A DNA stretch of 64,000 nucleotides from Xenopus tropicalis. Its lineage: Eukaryota; Chordata; Amphibia; Anura; Pipidae. The position numbers were made by a program, and so were the translations under genes. This document shows positions 1-10,383 of this stretch, one piece after another; within the stretch, counting starts at the first letter, position 1, and the number at the start of each line of letters is the position of its first letter. The stretch lies in contig NC_030677.2 of the NCBI RefSeq assembly GCF_000004195.4, forward strand, positions 65,558,222 to 65,622,221, read 5' to 3'. The notes below the pieces were generated by a model that was not told the origin of the DNA, ran no database searches, and was given only the letters and a program-made list of their open reading frames with translations.

Positions 1-41
1 TAGTGGTCAGCAAAACATTAAACGTGTGCACCATCCATTTA

Positions 42-280
42 TAGTGATGGGCGAAATTTCTCACCAGGCATGGATTCATGTTGAATTTCCACATTTGCCA
101 TTGGCAGATTGTTTAGCAAAATGGACGCAAAAAATTTGACGTGGAAAAATGCGACATGCAACAAAAAACTTTGGGTGTATAGTTTTTTTTGACACGCGTC
201 ATTTTTCCGTGTTTCATAAATTTTCTGCCATTTCCCAAATTTTTCGCCAAAGCAAAATGGGACAGATTCACTCATCACTA
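42..280. mobile_element. hAT-like MITE, family A (TAGTGATG ends)
   Basis: The 239-bp element starts TAGTGATGGGC and ends CATCACTA. It is flanked by a perfect 8-bp duplication, TCCATTTA (34-41 and 281-288). Terminal TAG-GATG bases and 8-bp duplications are hAT features. Further copies lie at 1403-1653, 39280-39507 and (partial) 37420-37593. There is no coding capacity, so it is non-autonomous; the short open frames across it are not genes. Confidence 0.8.
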
Positions 281-288
281 TCCATTTA

Positions 289-850
289 TGCCACCTATTG
301 CTCCATACCCTAATGTAACCAGACTGTCAGCTCTGTTTCAGGGGACCCATTCAGAGAGTTGGTGTGGTGGCAGATGACATTAGAGGAATCCCTTTGATTG
401 TTTCCTTCTCCCATCATAAAGCCTGTAGCAGCCAATGCATTTGATACCAGGCAAACTTTCTGGGCTTTATTGGCTGTTTGCTAAATTGGCCATCTTTTAA
501 ACCAGCTCCTAAATTTGCATTGCATAGTCACAGTGCTTTCTGCCTTCCTTTTTAGCCATTCCCCATATCTAACTTTATTAGTGCTTGAAAAGAACTTATA
601 AAGTGTCAGATGTTTGCATTTGGCCTATAGTCAATGCTCTTTTAAAATATGAGTATACATTACATTGGTGAAATTTGCAGGCCTGCTCAGTCACCTAATC
701 AATCACTGGAGTCCCATTTCCTATATCTTCATACTTCCATGGTTTTTTTTTCATTAAGCTCCCCAACTGACAGTTTTCCTACATACTGTTGAGAAAACTG
801 TATATTAAATGTGATTAATTTTTGGACCATCCAGACATCTCTCTATTACA
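289..850. other. AT-rich stretch, nothing recognised
   Basis: I see no gene, splice-flanked exon or clear repeat boundary here. The sequence is unique-looking AT-rich DNA between two MITEs. Confidence 0.5.
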
Positions 851-1251
851 GGAAGGCTATTTCCCATAGATTCCATTTTTTTAAAAATAATTCTCATTTT
901 TTAAAAATGATTTCCTTTTTCTCTGTAAAAATAAAACAGTACTTTGAACTGGATCCCATCTAAGATACAATTATGGGAAGGCTATTTCCCATAGACTCCA
1001 TTTCAATCAAATAATTCTCATTTTTTTAAAAATGATTTCCTTTTTCTCTGTAATAATAAAACAGTGCCTTGTACTTGATCCCAACTAAGATATAATTATC
1101 CCTTATTGGAGGCAAAACAATCCTGTTGGGTTTATTTTATGTTAAATGTTTTTGGAAGAATTAAGATATTGAGATCCAAATTATGGAAAGACCCCTTATC
1201 TGGAAAACCCCAGGTCCTGAACATTCTGGATAACAGGTCCCATACCTGTAT
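851..1251. mobile_element. MITE family B with internal 125-bp tandem duplication
   Basis: The right end is the family hallmark ...GGTCCCATACCTG. The left part (GGAAGGCTATTTCCCATAG, then TTTTCTCTGTAA and an AAAACAGT block) occurs twice in tandem at 851-975 and 976-1100. Related copies lie at 1845-1972, 16636-16795, 23203-23512, 40279-40597 and 57228-57521. It is non-coding and non-autonomous. The superfamily cannot be decided here because the left terminus is missing. Confidence 0.65.
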
Positions 1252-1402
1252 TGCATTTTGTTTAGGGGAGGCAGGTGGGATAATTATCTTTTGGATTGTA
1301 ATTTTGGGGTTAAACAAAGGAGGACATTTTCACAGTGTCTTGAAAGTATGTTGGCATTTGGCAAAAGAGGCTTTAAAACAAATGAAAAACTCAGTTGGTG
1401 AG

Positions 1403-1653
1403 TAGTGATGAGCTAATCTGTCCTGTTTGGGTTCAGTGAAAAATTTGTGAAATGGCAAAAAATTAGCGAAGTGCGGAAAATTTCGCACATCAAAAATATT
1501 GTTTTTGATGCGTGCAACAATTTTTTTTGAAGCGTGCAACAATTTTTTTTGATGCGTGCAACAATTTTTTTTGCTGTGTGCCAATTTGTTTTGCCGCACA
1601 TGACTTTTTTTTGTTGTGAATCCATGCCAGACCAAAACTTTCGCTGATCACAA
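1403..1653. mobile_element. hAT-like MITE, family A
   Basis: It begins TAGTGATGAGC and ends in a decayed version of CATCACTA. The 8-bp duplication is imperfect: TTGGTGAG at 1395-1402 and TTGGTGTG at 1654-1661. Internally it carries three close repeats of a GCGTGCAACAATTTTTTTT motif (about 1500-1580), which create spurious repetitive reading frames on the minus strand. Confidence 0.75.
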
Positions 1654-1844
1654 TTGGTGTGACGTCACAAAGTTTTGGTTTACTGTAGGGCAAGCCCATG
1701 GACAAGGGTAGACTTTGTGTGGCATGGAAAACTGTATTGAGGTGATGTTGGATATAAACCAATAGAGCCAGGATGGCTTGGAAATGTTTCAGAAGTATAG
1801 CACAGGTATAGAATCTATTATATGGAATGCTTGGGCGCAGAGCC

Positions 1845-1972
1845 TACTGAAAAACTTTTAAACATTAAATAAACCCAATAGAATTGTTTTACAAGGTGCT
1901 GATAGAAGATGACTTTACCATAATTTAAAGCTTTCTGATTATGAGATTTCTGGATAACAGATCCCATACCCT
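1845..1972. mobile_element. MITE family B, internally deleted copy
   Basis: An ACATTAAATAAACCCAATAG block is followed by a truncated right end, CTGGATAACAGATCCCATAC. Both belong to the family B consensus deduced from the other copies in this window. Confidence 0.5.
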
Positions 1973-4469
1973 ATAAAATAATTGTACTCAAGATGGTATC
2001 TTACTTTGGAGTTTTGTTTAGATATGTAGTGTTTTTATTATAAGAAGATATATGTTAATGTTCAGAGAAGGGATGCTTCTGTATGCCTTGCAGTATGCTA
2101 AATTTAAATGAAGTAATGTGCCATATTATCTAGAAATTATATATTTCTATTCAATTGTATTTTCACTGTCTTTATTGGGGGGTTTAGAAAACTGTACCAG
2201 GTGCAGAAAACAATTAACATGCTGAAAGCACAGGGTCACGTTCTGGGCTTTTATCAAAAACAGTGTGGGGGGATCAAAGGCAACACAACAGACTAAGACA
2301 TGTTTTTTGACCGTGCTATTGGATCCTTATATGATAAGATATAATGCTAAAGAATTGCATCATAGGGTTAATTGCACAACTATGAAACCAATTAATTTTC
2401 ATGGTATACCAACCCACGTAGTATTTTAATTGCCTTATTGTAAAGGTAGCAATTTAAAAAAGACCAGGGTAGCTTTAGGTTTTTACATTCTTTAAAGTAA
2501 GGGAAGAGTTTTATAGTGGTATAAACTAAACTTTGAGACAAAGATACCTTTATTGGTTGAATATTTCAGGAAATAAGAGGAAGTATTTAAAGATTAATAG
2601 AACTGATAGAAATTAGAAAAGTTAAATTTGAGCCAGCCATGAATTACTACTTTCTAAGCAGAAAGCTGGGGAAAAAAACATAGTTTTGTTATGAAGGAAA
2701 TTTGACCTTTAAACAAACATTTAGCATTTTATTGATTGATCTATAGTATAAAAATAGTTGGATGTCTTTAATAATTCTATGTAGAAATGTACAAATTGAC
2801 ATTGCTGACCATCATTCTGAATGGACAAGAGCAGTTTTCAGAGGCAATGTGAGAAACTTGGTCCTAAACATTTTTGGGGGGAATGTAATAAAAGTTGGTA
2901 GCTGAATAACATTTGCAAATTAAAAAATCTGTGAAATGGCCAAAAAATTTACAAAATACATTGAAGCCAATAGGCGTTTTTTCGTGGCTACCATGCAACT
3001 TGTTTTAACTATGTAACTTTTTTTTTTACACGCGCAACTTAATATTTTCTCCCTCTCTCAAGTCAATGGGTGTTTTTTCTCATTCCCACTGCTTGAATTT
3101 TTGCTGTTTAAGGTCTTTTAAGGGGATTTCAAAAGCAAAGGTTTACTTATTCTTTGACTAAATAAATTAGCTATATTAACTTACAGGTATGTGGTTAAAA
3201 AATAATTTAATATATATATATATATATATTTATAAATATATACAGCATAATGCTGTACAAGCTTGAACAATACTGTACAAATCCCATGTGTGGGGCCAAT
3301 TACACGCTATATCACATACTCATAATAAGATGATGTCATGCATAGAAGTCAGAGGAGCCCAGGGTAGGGTAAGATCCATAAAATGTTCTCTGAGGGCCAC
3401 ATCTGGTCTGCAGGACTCTAGCTGGACACCTCAAAAGTTTTAAATTTGAGTGTTCATGAAAGCTTTATTTTGTCATGGTTTGATAAAGAAATAAATGTCC
3501 AGAGTTCATTCCATATGTATTGGAATTTTCGCCTTTCAATTTATTCTGCTTCTCAAAATCAGATCTTTTTTTCAAGTGCCCCTCGATCTCTGTTATCCTC
3601 TGAGGTTCAAGGAATCTGGTCATTAATGACTGTTTCTTGTCAAACAGCTTTTGGCAGTTGCATTAATTGGCATGATCAGTTTCCGAGTGTGACTGTCTCA
3701 TTAAAAAACACAGGTGCAATTTCTCATAAGTTACTTGCTCATTGTTTAGAATTCCTGGGAATGGGCCACAAAGATGTTTGTGAACATAAACCAGCATCTC
3801 CAGATGTACAATAAGAAAAAGGCAACCTGGGAACAATATCAAAACACTGTTGAGCATTAGGGTTGCTAAGGAATTGTAATCAGCTTACAGTAACTTTAGA
3901 CCTATACTCCTTTTGACTTCGGAAGTGCAAAGAAATACTCCCAAAGGTGCACAAAAACTGCATTGGTTTCATGCAAAGACAGGAGATTTCTTTTACCGAC
4001 TTTCTAAGTTTATTATTAATTAAACAATAGAACATTTTAGCTTTAACAAATCAACAGTAAAATCCCATGGAACTTGAACACATTTTGTCATTTCTGGGCC
4101 CTGGTATTAAAAGGTGATATGTAAAAGTTGGCTTGCCATCATAATTGGGTCCAGATACCTGTGGGGGAAACTGGGATACAATATAGAGGTAATTTACATT
4201 GCCAAATGCAGCGTGAAGTGCAAATTGGCCTGTTTTGCACTTTGTATACTGCATTCAGCTCTTGCTGAATTATCGCAGGCTTCTGCACTCCATTTCAGAG
4301 TGCAAAGACCTGAGGCTAAGCCCTTAAATAGAGTGCAGCGTGTGTTGGGCAGCACTTTGTTCAGAAGAAACAGACAGAGTAGGCACGTAGGCTCACAAGA
4401 TAGGGAGCAGGTGGAGATGCGGGGTACTCTATGGCAGGGAGAAAAAGACAGGACTTTCCTGATGCCTGC
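1973..4469. other. Gene-free stretch with minor repeats
   Basis: It holds a decayed family A-like patch (about 2926-3110), a (TA)n run at about 3208-3230, and an old hAT-like fragment reading GGGCCACATCTGGTCTGCAGGACTC (given here only in outline, about 3390-3430). The longest frame (3446-3814, 122 codons) has no recognisable domain and no coding-like features. I do not call it a gene. Confidence 0.45.
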
Positions 4470-5450
4470 TTTTTCTAACCTGGAACTGCAGTTACCCAGT
4501 GACTAACTCTGCAAAGTTTAATGACCCTAGGGTTAATAGTTAAAGAATCACAGCAGTTTAAAACTAAATAGGTGAATTGTGATTGGTGGTTTGTGGGTGT
4601 GCCCACTTTTTCTCACTTTGAGTCGAAGTCACCCAGTGACAAACAAGCTATTGTCTGTTAGTGGCCCAACCCACTTTTCCTATTTTTGAAATGCAGTCCC
4701 TCTGTGAACAACTCTGCAAAGTTTGGGGACTAAGGCGTACTTTTTCTGCCCAACTTGGAACTGCAAATACCCAGTAACTAACTTTGCAAAGTTTAACAAC
4801 CCTGGAAATAATACTTTAATAATGGCATCAGTTTAAATATAAACCAATGAAATTAAATGGGTGGAAAACGGATTGGCTGTTGGTGGCTCTGCCCACTTTT
4901 TCTAACCTTTAACCTTGGTCCCCCCATAACCTTGAATATGTAGTCATTCAGTGACCTGGGAACCCTGGCATAAATAGTGTCAGAAAGGCAGCTGTTTAAA
5001 TATAAACTATTTAAATTCAGTCTGTGAAATCTGACTGGCTGTTGGTCGCTCTGCCCACTTTTTCTAACCTTTAATCTTAGTCCCCCAGTGGCCAACTGTG
5101 TGAGAATGGCAGCACTTTAAATTTCCCTATTAAAATCAATTAAATAAATCTGATTGGCTGTCTGTGGCTCCACCTACATTTTTCAAACCATGAATTATTG
5201 TCAACCAGTGACTAACTCTGCAACGTTTGGGGACCCTGGCATAAATAGTATAAAAATTGCATCATTTTAAATTTTAACCAAAAAAAAAATTCAGTAAGTG
5301 AAATCTTATTGTTAGTGGCTCCACCCACTTTTTCAGACCTAAAACTACTGTTCGTTAATGACCAACTGTGAAGAGTTTGGGGGCCCTGGTGTTAATATGG
5401 TGAGAATGGCAGCAAGTTGAAAATCTGCCCTGATTAGAAAAGCACAAGCA
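4470..5450. repeat. Degenerate minisatellite, period about 150-165 bp
   Basis: Blocks recur in the same order: GATTGGCTGTTGGTGGCTC, then GCCCACTTTTTCTAACCTTT, then a CCAGTGAC/CAACT block, then GCAAAGTTTGGG, then CCCTGG...AATA. The GCCCAC block falls near 4603, 4891, 5053, 5171 (diverged) and 5323, giving a spacing of about 120-165 bp where copies are adjacent. The array is old and strongly diverged. A GAGGAGTAGCG segment follows at about 5510. Confidence 0.75.
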
Positions 5451-5779
5451 ACCTGCTCCGCTTTAGGGCAAAGAAGTGTGGGGAGTTTGGGTGTTGTACC
5501 CCAAAAACTGTAGGAGGAGTAGCGTTTAGAAAATGGGGAGCGCTAAGAAGAAGTGGAAGAATAAGCTGAAGTCGAAGAACATAGTATATAACATTTAAAT
5601 AAAGGTTATAAGTGCATTCAATTTAATGTGTAAATCACATCAACTTGATGGAGTTTGGGGGCCAGAAAATGGTGCATGGAAATGTAGATCCATGTACAGA
5701 TAAGGGGATTAGCTGTTCAAAGAGTTTCTGTCTCCTATCATTCTGATATTACAAATTTGTGACATTGTTGGTTTTCTAC
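5451..5779. other. Array flank, nothing recognised
   Basis: Contains the distal edge of the minisatellite and purine-rich sequence. No gene signal was seen. Confidence 0.4.
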
Positions 5780-6540
5780 AGCAATTTCAAACACTATTAT
5801 TATTATTATTATTATTAACATTATATTATTATTATAAAATGCCAACATATTCTGCAGCACTGTACAATAAGTGGGTGTATACATTAAGCATAAAAGAATA
5901 CACACAAAAACAACCAATACAATAGGTAAAGAGGGTCTTGCCCAAAAGAGCTTACAATCTAAAAGGGAAAATGGGTTAAACACAAGGTGTGGGGATGGAC
6001 AATATCAGGTGAAAGATTAGGAACTAAGCATTGTATTTAGCAGCATATAGTAAATACTGAAGTTACATGAGGATAAAGAAATTAGACATTTCTCTAAAGA
6101 AATGTGTTTTAAGAAATCTTTTAAAGGCATAAAGATTGGGAGAAAGTCAGACAGAATGTGGAAGAGATTCCAGAGAAGGGGGACAGTTCTTGCAAAGTCT
6201 TGAATGTGAGTGTGTGAGGAGGGAATGAGAGGAGCAGGTCAGTAGAAGAGCGTAACAATCAGTTTTGTGAGTATCTGGAGATACAGTAAGTTTAGAGATA
6301 TAGAGTGGGGCAGAGTTATGAACTGCTTTGAATGTTATGGTAATTACTTTAAATTTTATCCGTAATGGTAGTGGAAGCTATTGCAGGGATGGGCAGAGTG
6401 GCATGGCAGAGGAGATGCGGTAGCTAATGTGTATGAGCCCAGCGGCAGTATTCATTATAGACTGAAGAGATGTCAGTCTCAGTGCATGATATGATGAGAG
6501 AGTGAATCGGACTAGTGGCATCTTAGGTGATAAATTTGGA
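5780..6540 (+). repeat. Interspersed repeat family C, long copy
   Basis: It begins with (TTA)n at 5795-5830, then AATGCCAACATATTCTGCAGC, CACTGTACAATAAGTGGGT and CCCAAAAGAGCTTACAATCT. The same ordered blocks occur at 22920-23100 and, reversed, at 40975-41380. This copy extends several hundred bases further, to a GAGAGTGAATCGGACTAG segment. It is non-coding. The class is not assigned. Confidence 0.65.
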
Positions 6541-7488
6541 AATATTCCTTAGGTGAAAAAAGTACGGTGATAAGACCATAAGGCTGGGAAATTCAAGATG
6601 TATCATCTTCAAAAGGTGCCAAAAGAGGAAACAACATATGCATGGGCAAAACTCATTAGTGGAGCATTTTATTGTTATCTTTGAGGAAAACAATTTTATC
6701 CTGTGTGATATTTCAGGGTTAGAAAGGAATTAGATCTAAAGAATGACATCTGATCCCTGGAGAAAGGACATTTTTACACTTTTTTTGTTTCATAGAAAAG
6801 GCTTTTTACCCTGTATGTCTATAAAAATATGCAGACTGTTTTATTCATAGCGGGTTAATGATGAACCTTCTCCAAATATTTGCAAACTATCCTCCATCCT
6901 GGTTACAAGGATCAACAAGTTGGAAAGACATGTGTTTCAGGGAAGTAAAAGATTAACTGAAAGCATTCTGAAAACGTCTAGTTCTTTCATTCACAGATCT
7001 CAAAGCTTATACAACATTATTCAACCAAAAAACTGGCTTTTAATCCATGCAATTGCTTAACAACCACCAATCACATTTTAGCCTTGCAAAATCTTTTAAA
7101 CATTGATTGTCCAGTTTAGTTACAAGAGTTTAAAACTCTGTAATCTCCTGTTAAATATATATAGGATATACACGGGATCAGTGCTGATAGATTTTGTTTT
7201 AACATACAAGCACTGGTACATAAAAGGGAATCATGGGTAAGTTATTACTGATCATTTTTGAAACGAATTGAAATGATATATTACTGCAATAGGACTGAAT
7301 GCTTTATGATTAGTTATGCAGTTTATTTATTGAAATGTTTTGTGTTGTTGATGAGGTATGTATTAAAGAATTTAATTAGCAAGTTCCTTAGTAGAAGCCT
7401 TGGCTTTAGGGCTTTATAAAATACCAATGCACATTTATATTAACATATATTCATTTGCTGTGGTGATGAAAGTAGACTAATTTCAATC
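6541..7488. other. AT-rich flank of the retrotransposon, no gene seen
   Basis: No long frame, repeat boundary or exon signal was recognised. The base composition changes sharply to GC-rich at about 7497. Confidence 0.5.
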
Positions 7489-7496
7489 ACTCATAC

Positions 7497-7764
7497 CAGC
7501 GCCGGGCCAAGCCGGCCGGGCGCCCTAGGCAACCTGGTCGGCTTAGCCCGCCTACTGCACCCACACAACACCCAATCCCCGCCCAACCCCATGTGTGCTT
7601 GCGCACGATGCATGCACACAGGGTGGCCGGGTTGCGGCCCCCTGCCAGGGGGACTGCAGTGAGGGGGAAAGTGCCCAGAACCAGGGGTAGGTGAAACCTC
7701 TGCCCCCCCCCCCCCTTGCGCCCTAGGCAGGTGCCCCTTCTGCCTACCCCTAGTTCCAGCCATG
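7497..7764. mobile_element. hAT-like MITE inserted at left end of the YR retrotransposon
   Basis: This is a 268-bp GC-rich element with perfect 8-bp duplications ACTCATAC at 7489-7496 and 7765-7772. The left end is CAGCGCCGGGCC. The right end, read inward, is CATGGCTGGAACTAGGGG. CGCCCTAGGCA blocks sit near both ends. A minus-strand relative of its left end is at about 55030-55082. The frame across it (7491-7763, minus) is an artefact of GC richness. Confidence 0.75.
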
Positions 7765-7768
7765 ACTC

Positions 7769-7784
7769 ATACTGAGAGCATTAT
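7769..7784 (+). repeat. Short direct repeat, left copy
   Basis: ATACTGAGAGCATTAT matches 13897-13912 except for one base (A/G). With the hAT element removed, it lies directly beside host-like AT-rich DNA, so it may mark the left terminus or recombination joint of the YR element. Confidence 0.55.
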
Positions 7785-7977
7785 ACGGGAGCCCAATGAC
7801 CCGAAAAATGCTAGGGAAGCAGGGCATGACTAGGCTAGGAGGAAAAGCCACCCCCCCCTTTTTTCACCCCTCCCACAGGATTTCACAGTTGGTACAGGCT
7901 GGGCAAAAGGAAAAGGCAGGACCCTCCCCGGATGTAACTCACAGCATTCCGGCGGGAGAAGGAGCAGGATCAACAGC
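7785..7977 (+). promoter_or_regulatory. 5' leader of the YR retrotransposon
   Basis: About 190 bp of non-coding sequence lies between the left repeat and the Gag ATG. It includes a C8 run followed by T6 (about 7851-7864). In this class the promoter lies in the left terminal region, but I see no convincing TATA box. The leader ends in a good initiation context (AGC before ATG, then G). Confidence 0.4.
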
Positions 7978-10383
7978 ATGGAGCAGCAGCAGCAGCACCC
8001 ACGGAGCAGCATGGAGGGAGACGGCCGCAGCCTGGAACGCCTGGTGCAGGACTTCAGAGAGGCAGCCCAGCAGCAGGGACCAGAATGGATCCGGAGCCAA
8101 CTACAGGATCTCCTGAGCGGGACCCCGGCCCCGACGCGGAGGGCGACGAGGAGAGCCAGGCCCCCCCAACGCCTCAGCCCATCGGAGGAAGGCATGCGAC
8201 CCCAGAGGGGCAGACGGCGCAGCAACAGTCCAGGACCGCGCAGAGGGAGGAGCGCGAGTGGAGTGCCCGGAGCAGCACGACATCGCGGAGGCACCGCTGG
8301 AGTGGAGTCCGGGGCCGCAGCACACCAGCAGGAGAGCAGGCAAGTGACCAGGCCCGGGGCCAGAGGGGAGCAGCAGGCCACGTCGGGAGGCACAGCAGGG
8401 AGCGCGCATGCGCCCAGCAGGGGCGCGCGCACCACAAGGGGCGGGACGCGGCGCACGCGGGTGACGTCATCACCCGGGGACAGCGGCACCACACCGGAGG
8501 CCCAGGAAGAGGGGACGGCCCAGGCACCGGCAGAGGGGGGAAGCGCAAGGGGCCCCACGGTGAGTCGCGCAGCAGCAGGGAGGAAGGGACGGGGGAGAGG
8601 AGCAGATCAGGCCACTGGCCCCCAGGGCCAGCCGGGAGGGCAGCGCAACACGGCCCCAGCACCTGCTGGGGGCCAGGAACCCCTGACAGTGAGCGAGAAC
8701 CGGGGAGGACAGGAGGCAGGGAGACAGACAGACGGCCATAGTGGAGCACGCGAGCCAAGCCCGAGGGTGGGGCGACCCGAGCGGGGAAGGACGCCTGCAG
8801 TGAGGGGCAGGACGCCCAGGAGCACAGAGAGGGCAGCACGGGACAGGAGCCGTGATAGGAGCCGGGACGGGAGCCGCAGCAGCAGGGGCAGACGCACAGG
8901 CACAGACAGGAGCCGGTCCAGGGAGGCGAGACTCCGGGGGAGGTCCAGAAGCAGGCCACACGGCCTCAGCAGCGCACCCCTTTCCAGAGGGTCCGTAGGG
9001 CGGGGACGCCAGAGGAGCAGGTCCAGGGATCGGGCAAGGTCCTGGAGGAGGGAGCGCTCTCGCTCTTTCTTTTCCCGCAGGAGCAGTTCAGACGGCTCAG
9101 GGCGGGCGAGCCCGGGAGCCAGGAATGCCAGACGGGAGCGGCAGCGAGGATCCAGGAGCCGGTCGGGGACAAGGAGGAGGCAGGTGAGGGTCACCCGGAG
9201 TCGGTCCAGCATCAGGAGTCAGAGGGGGCCAGCAGAGCAGAGGCCATCAGCCAGCGACGACGGCAGAACAGCGAGGAGTGGCAGTTCAGCAACGGTCCAG
9301 TGTGCCCAGACGGCCAGTGGGTCAGGAGGTGAGCGAGGCACAAGGGAACACACGGAAGGGGGACAGGCCGGTAACACGACAGCACTACTGGAGGGGCTAA
9401 AACAATTTCTGGCAGGATGGGAGGGCCGGCAAGTAGGGGAAGGTGGAGCTAACTTCTCACAGGTGTGGGCTGGGACGGCAGGGCCAGGGGCAGAGCGGGT
9501 GACAACCCTGACAGCACCAGTGACACCCACAGGCGTAGAGGTGGAGGCAGCCAAGGAACCGCCAAGTGAGTCAGGGGCCACAAAAAGGGGGGAAACCGAG
9601 GAAGGGAACAAAGCAAGGGAAAAGGAAAGGGAGGAGCTCACGAGAGGCATAGCAGAAACGGCCCGCCAAAACGCCTATGTGGCCTTTGCGGGTCCGCTCG
9701 GGGTGCACATTAAACAGGAGCAAAAAGAAAAAATTTGGAAGGGGGAGTTTGTAGAAATATTCTCCCTACTTCCGCTGGACGAAGTGCTAGAACTTAAGGA
9801 GGATGACAAAAAAGATAGTAAAAAGGAGGAGGAAGAGAAGAAGAAGCGCTACAGAAAGTTGCCAAAAACCTTTGGCAACTGGCTGAGGGCCTTCTGTATT
9901 CTGGCCAGTATCATCGGCGAGAAGACCCCCGAAAAATGCTCTGCGCTCTTCTGTTATGTAGACAGCATTTGGGAGGCATTCCGGACATATGGAGGGCTAG
10001 CCTGGTGGCGGTACGACGAACAGTTCCGCCAGCGGCTAGCCGCCAACCCTACCATGAGATGGGACCAGATGGACATCACCCTCTGGCTCAAGCTCATGAT
10101 GGCGCAGAGAGCGGGTCCCTTTCAAAAAGGGGCCGGGGGGTTGCAACAGGGAGCCACCTCGGCCCCAACTAAGCCTGGATACTGCTGGCAATTTAATGAG
10201 AGCACCTGCAAGTGGGGCACTTCGTGCAAATACAAGCACGAATGCTCCAACTGCGGAGGCTCACATTCATATGCCCGTTGTTTCAAGAAGGGAAAAGGGA
10301 CCGGTAAGCCAGGGGAATCTACAAAAGGGGAAGACCCCAGTGAGGTTAGGCGCGATGCTGCCGTGGCTCGACCGCTACGGTAA
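7978..10383 (+). CDS. ORF1: Gag-like protein with RS-rich region and CCCH + CCHC-like fingers
   Basis: This is a putative structural, nucleic-acid-binding protein of the retroelement (801 aa). Residues 1-50 are Gln-rich. Residues about 60-420 are basic, low-complexity and dense in Arg-Ser/Arg-Asp dipeptides (for example RDRSRDRSRDGSRSSRG), resembling the RS domains of splicing factors. A structured part follows (about 560-700: FAGPLGVHIKQEQ..., PKTFGNWLRAFCILAS, TYGGLAWWRYDEQFRQRL), which I recognise as the conserved Gag core of vertebrate DIRS/Ngaro elements. The C terminus carries C736-x7-C744-x5-C750-x3-H754, then C756-x2-C759-x3-H763-x4-C768. The ATG at 7978 has A at -3 and G at +4. ORF2 begins inside its last codons. 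A possible splice donor (CCG|GTAAGC, GT at 10304) lies just after the fingers. Confidence 0.85.
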   Translation: MEQQQQHPRSSMEGDGRSLERLVQDFREAAQQQGPEWIRSQLQDLLSGTPAPTRRATRRARPPQRLSPSEEGMRPQRGRRRSNSPGPRRGRSASGVPGAARHRGGTAGVESGAAAHQQESRQVTRPGARGEQQATSGGTAGSAHAPSRGARTTRGGTRRTRVTSSPGDSGTTPEAQEEGTAQAPAEGGSARGPTVSRAAAGRKGRGRGADQATGPQGQPGGQRNTAPAPAGGQEPLTVSENRGGQEAGRQTDGHSGAREPSPRVGRPERGRTPAVRGRTPRSTERAARDRSRDRSRDGSRSSRGRRTGTDRSRSREARLRGRSRSRPHGLSSAPLSRGSVGRGRQRSRSRDRARSWRRERSRSFFSRRSSSDGSGRASPGARNARRERQRGSRSRSGTRRRQVRVTRSRSSIRSQRGPAEQRPSASDDGRTARSGSSATVQCAQTASGSGGERGTREHTEGGQAGNTTALLEGLKQFLAGWEGRQVGEGGANFSQVWAGTAGPGAERVTTLTAPVTPTGVEVEAAKEPPSESGATKRGETEEGNKAREKEREELTRGIAETARQNAYVAFAGPLGVHIKQEQKEKIWKGEFVEIFSLLPLDEVLELKEDDKKDSKKEEEEKKKRYRKLPKTFGNWLRAFCILASIIGEKTPEKCSALFCYVDSIWEAFRTYGGLAWWRYDEQFRQRLAANPTMRWDQMDITLWLKLMMAQRAGPFQKGAGGLQQGATSAPTKPGYCWQFNESTCKWGTSCKYKHECSNCGGSHSYARCFKKGKGTGKPGESTKGEDPSEVRRDAAVARPLR

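Noticed and set aside
3446..3814. 122-codon + strand frame
   Set aside because: No recognisable domain, no splice or start context, and it begins near hAT-derived sequence; likely chance.
7491..7763. 90-codon minus-strand frame
   Set aside because: Lies wholly inside a GC-rich hAT MITE with target duplications; no domain.
8101..9650. Long minus-strand and alternative-frame open frames over ORF1 (for example 7830-8558, 8174-8959, 8607-9212, 9219-9650)
   Set aside because: Shadows of a GC-rich, Arg/Ser-rich gene on the + strand. They show no domains and are rich in Leu/Pro/Ser as expected from the antisense strand.
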